Source: Lineus longissimus (taxonomy: Eukaryota; Nemertea; Pilidiophora; Heteronemertea; Lineidae). From it: a stretch of 64,000 nt of DNA. Position numbers and translations under genes: made by a program. Numbering within the stretch: position 1 is the stretch's first letter; every line of letters starts with the position of its first letter. Under the pieces are notes generated by a model that saw nothing but the letters and a program-made list of their open reading frames with translations, did not search any database and had not been told where the DNA came from. This document shows positions 23,145-34,720 of the stretch, in pieces. The stretch lies in NCBI RefSeq assembly GCF_910592395.1, contig NC_088319.1:17360001-17424000 (forward strand), in the 5' to 3' direction.

Positions 23145-26100
23145 ATGCTTATGAAGCAGGGTGAGAATGTGTGCATTTCTCTGTACCAGAGGGAATATGG
23201 TGGAAGTATCTCGCCTTATCGGAGAAACTTAAAGATTTTCAGAAAGTTAGTTTTGCAGGTGAGTCTGTAACAACTGAAATGATAACAATAAAATGAATAA
23301 CATGATGGCTACAATAGAAAGACCTAGTCCAGTGATATATACCTGATGGTTGTGATCTTTGGCAAGACACTTTACGTCTTTATACTTCAATTGCATATCC
23401 TGATGATTATTGATTCGTTGTAATTCGTTAATTCTATGTATTATTGTCATGTTTCAGAAAGATGCTAAGTTCAAGAAAATGTTTGAAAAGCACAGCGGTT
23501 ATCCTATAACTTTTGAGAGGTACGATAGGCCACAATTTTAAATATTAGCTGACATTGCATTTTGAATTCAGAAATGGTGAATAAACGATGTCCCAAGTGG
23601 TCTTTTATCAGAATCAGGGGAGGAACTTCCCTTTGATGCATGCAAACACCCCTTGGCTTCAGGACTATAAGTATGTCATAATGCAATGCAAGTCTTTTAA
23701 TTTTTTACACACTTTTTCAGAGATCGCCTGTACTTGAACCAGCACCGGATATGTTATGCCATGTAAGTGAGATTGATACCAACCTTTCAATTCATAACAA
23801 TTGCTGTTTTGTGGTTGGAAACTGCTTGAGACTTGATCTTTCTCTTTCACAGACACGGCCATGGCGGCATTCCTCAGAAAATATACGAGTTGCCATCATG
23901 TCCTGTTTCACAGAAGATAGTGGAACCTTTAGTGATGGACCATGCATATCTAGTGAGTGGTATTTTGCTTAAAACTTCTTGTGTAAAGGATATAACTGTC
24001 ATCTGTTTTGGTGACTTAACAGACCTGATTTGACAGATATTGCCTGAAAGCGTCACGTGCCCAGCAGATATTTAGTTGGTAAGTGTTCAAATGTTTGTTT
24101 CATTCGATATATCATCCTCAATAACACACAATTTTTAGAAGGCAACGGAGCAATATCATGCCCAACAGCATGGTTGGATACAGTGGTAAGAAATGCTTCC
24201 CATTGGAGCCCTTAGTAAACATGGAATTGAAGATATTGAATTGTAAATCGACCCTTCATTTCAGGATGAGTTACCCCTGCTCCATAATGGATACAAACCG
24301 TCCTTTCTCGCCCTGACTGCTCACAACTGGCTGATGCGGTATGATTTGGACACCGGTGAGGAGCTGCAGAGAGTCTATCTCTCAACCTTCTGTAAATTTA
24401 GGCGGATTCTTCCAGAAACTGAATGTGAACGGTTCACCCTCAAGTCAGTTCACCAGAAAAACAGCAGGGTAAACATGGTTAGATTCATCCCCAGGTCCTG
24501 TTAGTTGTTTTCTGTCCTTCGAATGAAAAATAAAACCGCTCTCTACCGGGCATTCCTGGTGCCTATGGTATCATGAGCAAATCATCTCATCAAGGTGAAC
24601 AATAACTTGAGAGAAACTCCTCTTCTTTGCTGAAGAACAACTCTCATGATGTAGATTTTTAGTCTTGTGACCTTCGAGAACAAGAATCTCCTGTAAAGGT
24701 GAGTATTCCTTTTAATGTCTCTTTTCTTTGTGTTTCAGCTTGGTGCTTCATCACTGAATGTGCTGATGACAATAGCTCTGTTTACCATCTTCCCACTCGA
24801 GTTCACTGGAATGCTCGAGATAGAGAAAAAGGTACGCAGAAATATTAGCATCTTTGCTCTGTGACTCTTCTCAGTTTCTCAACCATCATGTCAGGGAGTC
24901 GCTGTGATAAAAATCACTTGTTATATTTGATTCTTTTTAGAGATTGGTAAAGTGTTATTGTATGAAAGTTTTGTTTTCTTTACAGATCTTTGGCAAAGAT
25001 ATAACCGACGTGATGTTGTCTCACAGTCTTCTACTCATCATGCACCAGCGTGGGAAGATAAGTATTCACTCATTGGAGGAGGTTCTAGCTAATGGTAAAC
25101 TCTACACCGCCAAACTTGGCCAGTTTATCCCCGATCATGGCATCGTTGGCTCGGCTGGAGTTGGTCTCCCAATTAACATAAAGTTAAAAGGTATGCTAAT
25201 TTCAGTATATCCTATCACAGTCTCTACACTGTGGCTGTATCGGTGTAACAGGATCCTCATTCAATCATTGAAGTAGTTTGCCAAACCTGCTCTAGACTAG
25301 AATGATGTGTGAGGTATTTTTGCAGAGTGCATGACATACATAAGGTCTCCTCTTCTGGTGTAAGCCATTTTGTGCCATAAACATTTGTCTTGTTGCAGAG
25401 GTACAAATTAGTTTGATGGCCTTGCCCTACCGTAATCAGATAAGTGGGTCAAGACTTGACGTAGTTTGCCCAAAAAACTATTTTGTTTTTGTTTTCTTGT
25501 CAACAGAATGTCCGGCAGTGCTATTTGAAGTGAAGTGTGCTGATCATAATCTTCAAATGGGTGGTAATCCTTGGCACTACATCATATCACCACATGGCCA
25601 TAGTGGAGTGTTCAAGACATATGCTTTGAAAGATGATCAACTGGTAAGGACACATTGGATTCTGATACGTGATCACCAAAACTAAATGCACATCATCGTG
25701 GTCAGGGTGGCTTACGATTTCACTCTTTGTTATAGTTGTTATAACATAGCGTAGCAGCCATTTCTTATCTGATATTGCAAAATATTCACTGTAGCCAAAT
25801 TGGTGATGATCCTTTCTTCAACAGGCAAAAAATGGTGTTTTGGAGTCGAGTATTTATTCTGTTGAGGCTGAGCGTGCCATATTCCATCCTGACGACTCTG
25901 GTAGGATCCTACACATAATTGCTCACGAAATAAAGTAAGTGCTCTTGTGAAAATTCCTGAATACGATTACAAGGAGAGAGGAAAGGACCCCTTCTGTCGT
26001 TCCTCCCTCTATTATAACGCAGACTCACCTGCCACATTCCCATCATACTCCCATCACAATGACTTCATTAGGCTGCCCTGTTGGAGAGGGTATGTGCCTG

Positions 26101-27062
26101 AGACAGGAATTGGTGGATCACCCACGTATCTCTTACTCGTGTTGAAGATTTGTCCATCTTGGCCTTTGTTAGGGGAGAAGGAACATCACCTCGGTGGCCA
26201 TCAAATATTTCAAGCCAGTTGAAGATTTACATGACTCTGCTTTCAGAATCTACAGTATCAAAGAAGATGCTTTGGACGGATTCTATTCGATTAAAAACTG
26301 TTTCTCTATCTACGCCAGTGGTAGGGATGCATACACAGATACTACCGCAGAGCCAGAGACCGTTACAACATCGTCCGGACGCGTTGTCCGAAGGCAGATT
26401 TATCGTGCAGATGAAGTGGAGTGTGATTATGATGTAGGTACAGTTATAATTTTACTTGTTTTGTTTTCATCTCAAGTTGCCTGGATTTAGATGGGTTATG
26501 TTTTCTCAAGCTTGTCGTTCTGTTCCATTTCCAGAGCATCCAAGGGATTGACTATGAAAATGAGTTAGATATCCTTGCGGTGACAGCTGTCAATCAACAT
26601 GGCGATGCATGCCAGGGCATGGTGCGTTTCCACGACAACGCTAATGGGGCGCTTCTCAAGGAAATAGTCTTAGATGAGCCGTGGAATCAGGTGAGTTGGT
26701 GGAACACAATATGCTGCCCTTTTATTTGAGGTTTCATGAAATTGTAGTCGTGCATCACGTGTTGGCCGTCAATCGTGTCATAAAGCAGGATCTTTGCCAT
26801 CCATCGCGTCATGTAAAGCAGGATATCTCCCAATGTTGATCTGGAGTTGATAGTCCTCTCACCAATCTCTTTTCCTCTGCAGTTTCACGATCACGTGATT
26901 GGTGTGGACATGGACACAGTGGTGCACATAGTCAAGGGCCCAATGAAGAAGTTTAGCTGCTATATATATAAATTGGACAGATCTGGTGCTACGGAGAAGG
27001 TTGCTCCTCGGAAAAAGTCAAGGTCAAGGTCAAGTCGACCTGTTCCAAGATCAGGGAGATGA
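23145..27062 (+). CDS. DCAF17: DCAF17: DDB1- and CUL4-associated factor 17, 12 exons, about 551 aa
   Basis: Putative substrate receptor of CUL4-DDB1 ubiquitin ligases (C2orf37 family; loss in humans causes Woodhouse-Sakati syndrome). Exons: 23145-23258, 23458-23519, 23721-23762, 23853-23952, 24265-24468, 24739-24831, 24986-25190, 25507-25643, 25825-25934, 26181-26433, 26535-26690, 26883-27062. All phases close; human is 520 aa. Matches recalled from human DCAF17: NLKIFRKLVLQ, then KFKKM across exons 1-2, LALTAHNWLMR in exon 5, IFGKDITDVMLSH in exon 7, GGNPWHYI in exon 8, AKNGV and FHPDDSGRILH in exon 9, SSGRVV in exon 10, and SCYIYKL near the end. The start is the ATG at 23145 (another is at 23151), after an in-frame stop. 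The exon 10 acceptor could be 3 bp earlier. The protein ends in a basic Arg-Ser tail (RKKSRSRSSRPVPRSGR) not present in human. Confidence 0.93.
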
Positions 27063-27480
27063 CAGACGGTGTGCAAGAGACCTATCAAAGTGATCATATG
27101 CAGGCCGTCTGGTTGTGACTTTGTCCTCAAAAGACCAGATTTGGGATGAATGGAAGTTATAATGGAACGCCATGGTTACGTATGATTTGTAATGTTCATT
27201 TCATTAAAATATTTTCATGAGAAATGATTTTGTTGGTTATTTGAGATGCTGGCAAGATTGCACAGGAAACCAAGGGAGACTGTCAATGGTTGTGCTAACA
27301 GGCTCATCATACAAAGACGTATGAGGTACTGGTTGTGACTTTGTCTCCTAATGCTGACAATCTTCTGATGTCTCACGAGAGAGGTCACATCCAAGTCAGG
27401 CCCAACATATTTGACAATGGAGACAATTTTACATTACAGAGGCTGGTACTTGACGGCAATTCACTCGTCATGAACTAGAT
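27063..27480 (+). repeat. DCAF17 3' region with GGTTGTGACTTTGTC copies
   Basis: CTGGTTGTGACTTTGTCCTC lies at 27109 and CTGGTTGTGACTTTGTCTCC at 27329, with a partial GGTTGTGCT at 27288. All are in the sense direction, downstream of the DCAF17 stop. The first lies within the probable 3' UTR; the others follow the ATTAAA. Confidence 0.55.
27203..27208 (+). terminator. DCAF17 poly(A) signal
   Basis: ATTAAA lies 141 bp after the stop and is followed by a TTTTGTTGG stretch. No AATAAA is nearer. Confidence 0.55.
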
Positions 27481-27847
27481 TAGGGGGCGCCGGCTTTCGG
27501 TGTCCGGTAACGTATTTCCCACAAAGATAGCCAACCTCGAGCCTAGGAATACCAGTGTACTCGGTATTGACAGTGCAGCCACTGTATGCACGACTCGCCT
27601 CCGGTAAATCAACGAGGTCCTGGACTCTCCGCTGCGCGGCGGATAGGGTCGAGGTGACAATTTCCATCAACCAATGAAATTTACAAATCCCAGCCGAACC
27701 AAGGAATTTGTGCACTTTGATAATTTAGAAATACATATAAATAATTTTTTTGGGGTTAGGGTGGAGATATAAGGCGACTACTGCAAGTATTTGTTTTTTA
27801 TTTGATGATTTATTCCGAAGATTTTCGCTATCGTCGACGTTTCCAAT
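27481..27847. promoter_or_regulatory. GC-rich upstream region of the WD40 gene
   Basis: Bases about 27485-27660 are clearly richer in G+C and CpG than their surroundings (for example CTCCGCTGCGCGGCGGATAG). They sit 190-360 bp before the WD40 start codon, as a promoter or CpG-rich element might. They include AGGGGGCGCC, part of a CTCF-like core. A minus-strand open frame (27461-27715) crosses it but lacks support as a gene. Confidence 0.35.
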
Positions 27848-30800
27848 ATGGCTGCGCCCATGGAAAACGAATTGGCGAATAGTTCTCTCAAAAATGAGCT
27901 CAGAAGACTACGAAAGAAGCTCCGACAGATCGAAAAACTTGAAAGATTAGACAGACAACTGTCTGAGGATGAGGAGGACAAAGTATGAGATCGTTTGGAT
28001 TTGTAGTTATTTTGCGTTTGTGCTTTGAACATAATTTTTCAGGATATATGGGACGCCATTTGTGACATAATGTTTTGTTCTGCCTCTGGACTGGTCCACT
28101 CTCGGCGGTTTGCAGCAAGTTTAGCTTCAGACGGAACCTATAACTTACACCTGTTTAAAATCTGACTTCTTCGGAAATTCATACTCACTTTATCTGATTT
28201 AGGTATTCAAAAAATTTGAAATCCGAAGCCATATCCAGGAGCTTCTGACGCAATGTTCGGAAGTAAGCAGTGTGGGTTCATCCATGGATCCCTGTCTGAC
28301 GCCAAAAGACACGCCAAGTAAGACAGTGACACGAATGCAGGAGATACAGGAACAAGTTGAACATCAGCCTGAAGGTAAAGATTTCTCTTTCAAAATCTTC
28401 AAATTAGACTTGAACCTCCGATCTCATAGCTGTCTCCTTTGTTTGATTATGGCTTCTGGTAAAGGGCTTGCACATCCTTAATTAACAATTTCACCACATC
28501 CCAGTAATATGTTTGTGAAGGCACCATCTACTCTTGGTGTACCTGTGGTCAAAAACATTAGGCCTAAGGTGAAACATGTCTGGTGGCTGAAAAAATGCTT
28601 GGAGAGAATACCTGGCTTGTGAAAATGCAAAAATGCAGACTTCAGAACACAGTTTAGAGTTAGCAGGTTTCTTCCACTGAATTCATTGATGTCCGCAATC
28701 CCTATGCAACATTTCACGCTCTTCCACCTGATATTTTCATAGCTTATGATTATGAAGAGGAGAGGGATCGAGGCTATGGTGGTGGTGATGCTGGTGGCGA
28801 TCAGAACCAGGCTAATGATGATGATGATGATGTCACAAATGAACCACCATCGAAGGAGACACTTGAGGAGAACACCAACCTACGGAAAAGACGGATACAG
28901 GAGTCAGAAAAGTAAGAAGGAGTGTTACATTTTGATTTAGATTTCATTTTTGCTGTGAGACCTGCTGATTATTCTTTCTCTTGAGTGCTGAGATATGATT
29001 GGTTAGAATTGACAACTTCCCAAGTTTAATGTTTGCGTTTGCCACCCTTGGTGCCTGTTCACGACAATACCTGGCCGATAGAATCCTTTTATCAAGATTC
29101 TTTTAATGTTTCAGACAAGCCACAGGGGAGTCTGCACCAAAATCCAGTGACCCCAGACCATCATCCAGTTCACCAGCTCATGTTGAGCTACCAAAGAAAC
29201 CCAAGGCTACAGTCACAACACAAAAAGCTAAAGGTAAGCAGGACGGGTGTGATCTTGTTAGGAAGGATTTGCACGATTGTGGTGCCCCTTGATTGGTTGG
29301 CTGTGTAATCCCATCATTCTGTCAATCACAACACCTCTGCACTGACGAGTCTCTGTATTGATTTTTAGCAAATATTATGCTCTTTTTTTCAATCTTAGGA
29401 AAAGAAAAGAAACAGGAGAAGAAAGTTGTGCCACAGTTAACGAAAGAAGAACAGGATGCATTACGATTTCGTGAATCTTGGAAACATTGTCCATTCAGAG
29501 TGCGTTACCTGGAAGGTCATAACGATACAGTCCTCTCTGTTGCTGCCGACAGCCATCTCTTGGTCTCAGGAGGGTAAGATTGAGCACCTCACAAACTAGA
29601 GGTTTCTGTCCAATACTTATCGGTTCAATAGGCGACAATAAGATCACTTATCTACCAGTAAAACTAGGTATTGGTCATTTTTCGGGAGTCACTGAAAGGT
29701 GTCTACTGTCTTACAGTCCATCAAGACAATCATGGTTAGTGAGACCCGTAACTGAAGATAGTGCCATGCAGACAACCAACTGAACTCCCAGCTCATGTCT
29801 GTAGTCCTCCTTTAATCAAAGCTTCTCTTCTCTACATTCAGGCGTGATACGATGGTCAAAGTGTGGGACATGGATATCTGTGCCGAGTTGAAAAGTTTTG
29901 GCGGACACACTGGAACAGTCACTGCTGTCTTGCTGCTGTCAGAGGAAGAGACGAAGACATTTGGTAGGATGAAAGATGGGCTTTAGCAATTAGCGATAAG
30001 TAAACAGAACAATTCTGAGCATGTTTTTTTTTTAAAATTCTTGAAGAGGCCTTAAATAATGTTTGTTGACAGCTATGAAATAGATTCTGATTTAACTTTT
30101 ATCATATTTTGTAATCATGTTTGTTGGCACCTTTTTCAGCCGACACATATGAGCTCGTCGATAAGGACAGAATCATCATCAGTGGCTCCCTTGACTGTAG
30201 CATCAAACTATGGTCATTGAAGACAGGTAAGCTGGTATGTGCGGCTCCATATTGAGCCTCCTTGATCTCGGGTGCCTTGGTCATTCCGTATCAACAGACT
30301 TTGGGTCACGAACTAAGAGTCAGGTGGTGCTAATCAGAAACATCTCATGACCTTAACCCATCAGCCGGCATATTCTAACCACAATCATCACGTTGTTGTG
30401 GTTCCGTTGCAGGTTACAGCAACTAAAATTGTCCATTTGCCCGAGGCTTTACTTCCATCAGTGTTGCAAGTTACACTTTTGAGCCTTTGAAACATTTCTT
30501 CCTCCTCTTTGTAGTTTGAATACAATACGTGAGTTTCTGTACTGCTGCAGGCTGAGCTAAAGTGAAATGATCCTTGTTTGTTTTCAGGGTTTCTACTTCA
30601 CTCTATCTACACATACAACAGTATGACTGCCCTTGGTTATCTTGCTGCCTCCAATCTCATAGTCTCTGGATCAGGTGAGTCACTCCTGCACTCAAAACAC
30701 CGCCGTTAAAACCCAACCCAACTACTTGCACCATGAAAAGATTATCAACATGACTCCCCTTCAAGATAAGCTGGTCTCTTTTTCAGATGGAGGCAAACTG

Positions 30801-33258
30801 GAATTATGGGATGGACTAACGGGGAATAACGTCCTTTCTAAGACAAGTCATGAAGATTGCATCAACTGTATTCAGGTAAAACCAACAGAATACTGTAAAC
30901 AGTGGTAACAAAGATAAAATCAACATCGCTATTAGGTTTTGAATACACAAGTTGCTGGCCAGCCATAGCATGTTGGCATTTCCAGACCTGGCAGAGAAAG
31001 AGGTTAAAAAACATCAAAGACATACTTTACATGATCACAACTAGTTCAGAGGGTCACCAGTTGGTACAGCATAGCAACCAAGAAACCCCAGTAAATGTTT
31101 GATAAATTGCTATGAATGGAACGTTCCAGATGAATGGAGGTGGGGGAAACGTGTGAGGTTTTTTCCCAACGTAGCTTGGCAACTAACGTCATGATCATAA
31201 CAGGGTTGTAATCTTTGTTTCTATTTCTTACGTGGGTTTTCTAGGCCAAAAGTTAAATTCCATGTTTGCTGCCAAAGGTTAATGGTTTTTGCCAATCTTT
31301 GCCTTTTGTAAACTAAGTTGGTTATATCATCAACAATTCCAAGTCACCACCCACTGACTTGAGGAGTGAACATTACCAACAGATTTCTGTAGCATGGGAT
31401 GATGATCTCCAGCAGGGCTTCTTGTGGGCCCCCAGAGTAAAACGATTAAGATTGTTCTGTATTGTTTCAGGTCACTGCAGAGAATCTCATTTTCACTGCA
31501 AGTAAAGACTCTCTGATAAAGATACATGAATACGCTGATGGAACGTTCCATAAACGGTACGAATCAGAGGTGTTGAGGACTCGACCCGGAGTCAATCTGA
31601 CGCCAACGCCCATTCGCTGCATAACCACTGCTGATGATCACATTTACTATGGAGATGAAGGTTTCAATATAAAGGTCCTGGAATGGAAAAAAGGTGAGAT
31701 AAACTCAAGATTAAGTTAAGATTTTTCTGGAAGGCCTCAGAAATGCTCCCACCATGAAAAAACTGACTCACGCATTGCAAAATGATTTAAAGCCAACTGA
31801 GTCACTATCTGGGTGCAGCCGTTATGCTGGCTCATCTAACCTTTTTGGGAGAATACACTTGGCATCCACCATGTCAAATCTCTCTTGATATGGCCAAGAC
31901 AGTTTCTTGTATTTAGTTTTCACTTAATTTCAAGCTGACTTGACCAACTTGATGTATGATGTTAATGCTCGGACCGTTTCAGGTTTTGTGACTAAGATCA
32001 GGAACCACGTGTGTGAGTTTGGAATAACCGACTGCCTCCAGCTGATCAACCCTTTACTCGTCGCTTCTGGCTTCGATTTAGACAACGCGTATGGCTTCCT
32101 AAGTGGTAGGTAAACCAACACTCTGTCTAACTTTTTGATTTCCAACCTGCACCATGAGAAAAATGTTTTAGAAAGAGAGAAAATGATTAAATAGACATTC
32201 AACTTTAGGTGGAAAAAACAAATTCTTCAGTTGAAAATGATAAAAGGTGCACTTTTCATCCTGCCATTGCCATTTTGCCATGAAAACAAACACCAAGGCC
32301 AATTTGTTTTCTGAATTGAACTTTCTAGGTGATAGTAATGATAGCACTAACACGTTACAAATAATGGTAAAGACATCCACAGGCTAGCCACACTTGCTTG
32401 TGACAAGCTTACAGTTTCCTGCATCATGGCGTCGTGAGAGCCAAACTAAACAATACATGGGGACATTGGATGTGTTACCCTCCACGACGGCACCATCTTG
32501 TCTTACATGTACTGTAGTCCATTCAATTTGTGAATAGTAAGATCTTGATGCCTTTGTTTCATTTCAGTTTATACCTCTACGACTCATGAATATCTGGGAA
32601 CGTTAAATGATGAAGACACTTCACGCATCCTCTGTATGTCTTGCACCAAGATGCGACATGGGAATCGATTGCGTTGGGTTACCGGAGGTGATGAGCTGAA
32701 GGTCTGGGACCAGTTGTCACTGTCAGTTGCCACCAGGTGTGACAGGTTTTTATAAAGTTCTTGTTCATCATTCATTTCAAGAATAAAGTGTAAAATTGAT
32801 ACGTTATTCAGACAAGACTAGTATTCGCATAATTGGAAGGAAAGTGTGGGTATTATCACAGAATTGTTATGGCTCGGGCCTAGCAATATCATCTAAAAAT
32901 CCAGGCAGGGTTAGCCATATCATTCTGTACAGATGTTGTACTCGATTTACTGCTGACCCCCGTTTAGGAGAACTCTCACTGGTTGTGCTTTAGTATCCTG
33001 TGTCTTCAAGGAATGGCAGCTATTTCAATGTACTTACTCTTTGCATTCTTTGTTTCAAGCTCTCAAGAAGATGTCGTTGACACTATCTATGACCCACGGT
33101 TCCTCCACACGCCTGATAACTCGGACCTAGACTCGGAAACCGATTCTGGGGAAAGTGATGGAGAGATCGCAAAGCATGGGCATCGATTATGGCGTCAGAG
33201 ATCGCGGGAGTCATCAGAGCCTCCTGGTGGCTGGTTCTCATGGTGCAACATCTTGTAG
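27848..33258 (+). CDS. Seven-bladed WD40 protein with basic helical start and C-terminal CaaX box, 13 exons, 622 aa
   Basis: I do not recognise a named orthologue. Exons: 27848-27982, 28203-28374, 28743-28911, 29115-29233, 29399-29573, 29842-29963, 30140-30226, 30588-30674, 30787-30875, 31471-31693, 31983-32105, 32568-32736, 33060-33258; all phases close. Residues 1-70 form a charged helical segment (ELRRLRKKLRQIEKL, then FEIRSHIQELL) resembling the helical hairpin at the C termini of PYM and eIF2A. Residues about 103-200 are acidic then Lys-rich linker. Seven WD-type repeats follow (about 235-555), including EGHNDTVLSV with VKVWDM, SGSLDCSIKLWSL, SGSDGGKLELWD, TASKDSLIKIHEY and TGGDELKVWDQ. 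The tail has an acidic patch (DSDLDSETDSGESDGE), a basic patch (HRLWRQRSR) and ends CNIL, a CaaX box whose final Leu predicts geranylgeranylation. This suggests membrane attachment. Function is unknown. Confidence 0.88.
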
Positions 33259-33923
33259 TGTAACATTTGGTGCTGAGAGGTTTTTAAACGTCCTCTTGAT
33301 ACCTCCTACTGTAAGGTTGAAGGAGAAGTTGTGCTGACCTCTGTTCCATGTAACATCCTCAAGACTGGATAAGCCCTAGTCTAAAGCGCAAGTCCTGTTG
33401 AGATTTTGTACATGAGTGGAGAGAAATAAGACACCCTAGGCGTCTCTGTTGCTGGGACACAAGGCCTTCACCATCTCTCCCCATCTTGTCCCTGACCGCT
33501 CTTATCACTGTAGTGACAACGATAGAGTGGTGTTAATCTTTTGCCTTAAGGGCAGAAACCCTGGGCTTTATTCCTTTTTGAATGGTCTTGTCCCAAACTC
33601 TGTGAAGTATCCTTGTCATTAAATGAACAATAAGGGAGATTTGGTGATTGTATAAGTTACAGTATGTATTCTTTGGAAAGCCTATTATCAGTTTCATAAC
33701 TATGCAATTGCTGTATTCAAATAAGGTGTATTCTACATGTATTAACACCCTGTTGTGACAGGTGTCACTGCCATTCTCTCTTGATTCAACGAGTAAGCAC
33801 GCCTTGACATCGTCAAACCAGACTCAAGCTAAAACTATGGTATATTTCTATTCCTCAGCAATACATAAGCATGTAAATGAATCATTTTGATTTTATTGTT
33901 GTTGTTATTCATGAATATTATGA

Positions 33924-33929
33924 ATTAAA
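33924..33929 (+). terminator. WD40-gene poly(A) signal
   Basis: ATTAAA lies 666 bp after the stop and is followed by GTGTTGTCTTT, a plausible GU-rich downstream element. Confidence 0.5.
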
Positions 33930-34321
33930 GTCTATTGGATTATATGCCTAGCTTTGTGTTGTCTTTATTGAGAATCATCCTGAAAGAGAGGAAACAGACG
34001 GGTTTCAACACCTCAGCCTTATTGTAACACGGGTGTTAGGTCTAACTGACTTTAAACTGAAGGAGATCACACCAAGTTTATTGCAGCGTAAGCAACAAAA
34101 CTTGTTTTGAACAACCAGGCTCTTGGAAGCATCCAGAGTATCGTTAACTCATGTCGAATGTTTTCATGGAGATGGTGCGATGCAAGACTGTGGAGCTGCC
34201 CGTCACAGACAGTCATAAGCATGTTTGTGAGAGAAAGACGCAAGCCGTTCCCCCTTTTGTGTTGTGCCATGCTCCACCCAAGTAATGACAAGCACAGGAC
34301 ACATGACTGGCCCATTTCACT

Positions 34322-34720
34322 TGTTTGTGACTGTCTCCTCTCTCTCTTACAATGGGGGAGACGGTGGCGGTCTCAGGACTAATTCGGTCTGGTTGTGACT
34401 GTCCCATCTCTCACTGTTCGTTAACAAGCATGACAGCAGAGGAACCAGGCCCAAATCGGTCTGCATGGTTGTGACTATTTCATCTATCTCATCGTGTTTG
34501 CAAGCAAGACGTTGGAAGTACCAGACCCACTTCAGTCTGCATGGTTGTGCCCATCACTCCCACCCTATTGACTAACAACTCCCACTGTGTCTTGACAAGC
34601 AAGAGGGTAGAGGTCCCAATACCAATTTGGTCTGGCTGTGCCCTGTCTCATCACTCCCACTGTGTTGACAAGCAAGAGGCTGGAGGAACAGACCCAGTTT
34701 AGTCTGCATGGTTGTGACCG
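34322..34720 (+). repeat. ~76-bp tandem repeat array
   Basis: GGTTGTGACT or close variants (GGTTGTGCCC, GGCTGTGCCC) occur at 34391, 34467, 34543, 34634 and 34709, with a weaker first copy near 34323. Spacing is 76, 76, 91 and 75 bp. Each unit carries CAAGCAAGA, then GGAACCAGACCCA, then TTTAGTCTGCAT. It lies about 460 bp beyond the WD40-gene poly(A) signal. Confidence 0.8.

Noticed and set aside
24142-24185. Possible extra DCAF17 exon between AG and GTAAGA
   Set aside because: It has splice-like borders, but including it shifts the frame into the next exon. Joining 23952 directly to 24265 keeps phase and matches the human spacing before the LALTAHNWL segment.
27461-27715. Minus-strand 84-codon frame between DCAF17 and the WD40 gene
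   Set aside because: It lies in a GC-rich interval where stops are rare by composition, has no recognisable motif, and better fits a promoter-proximal CpG-rich region.
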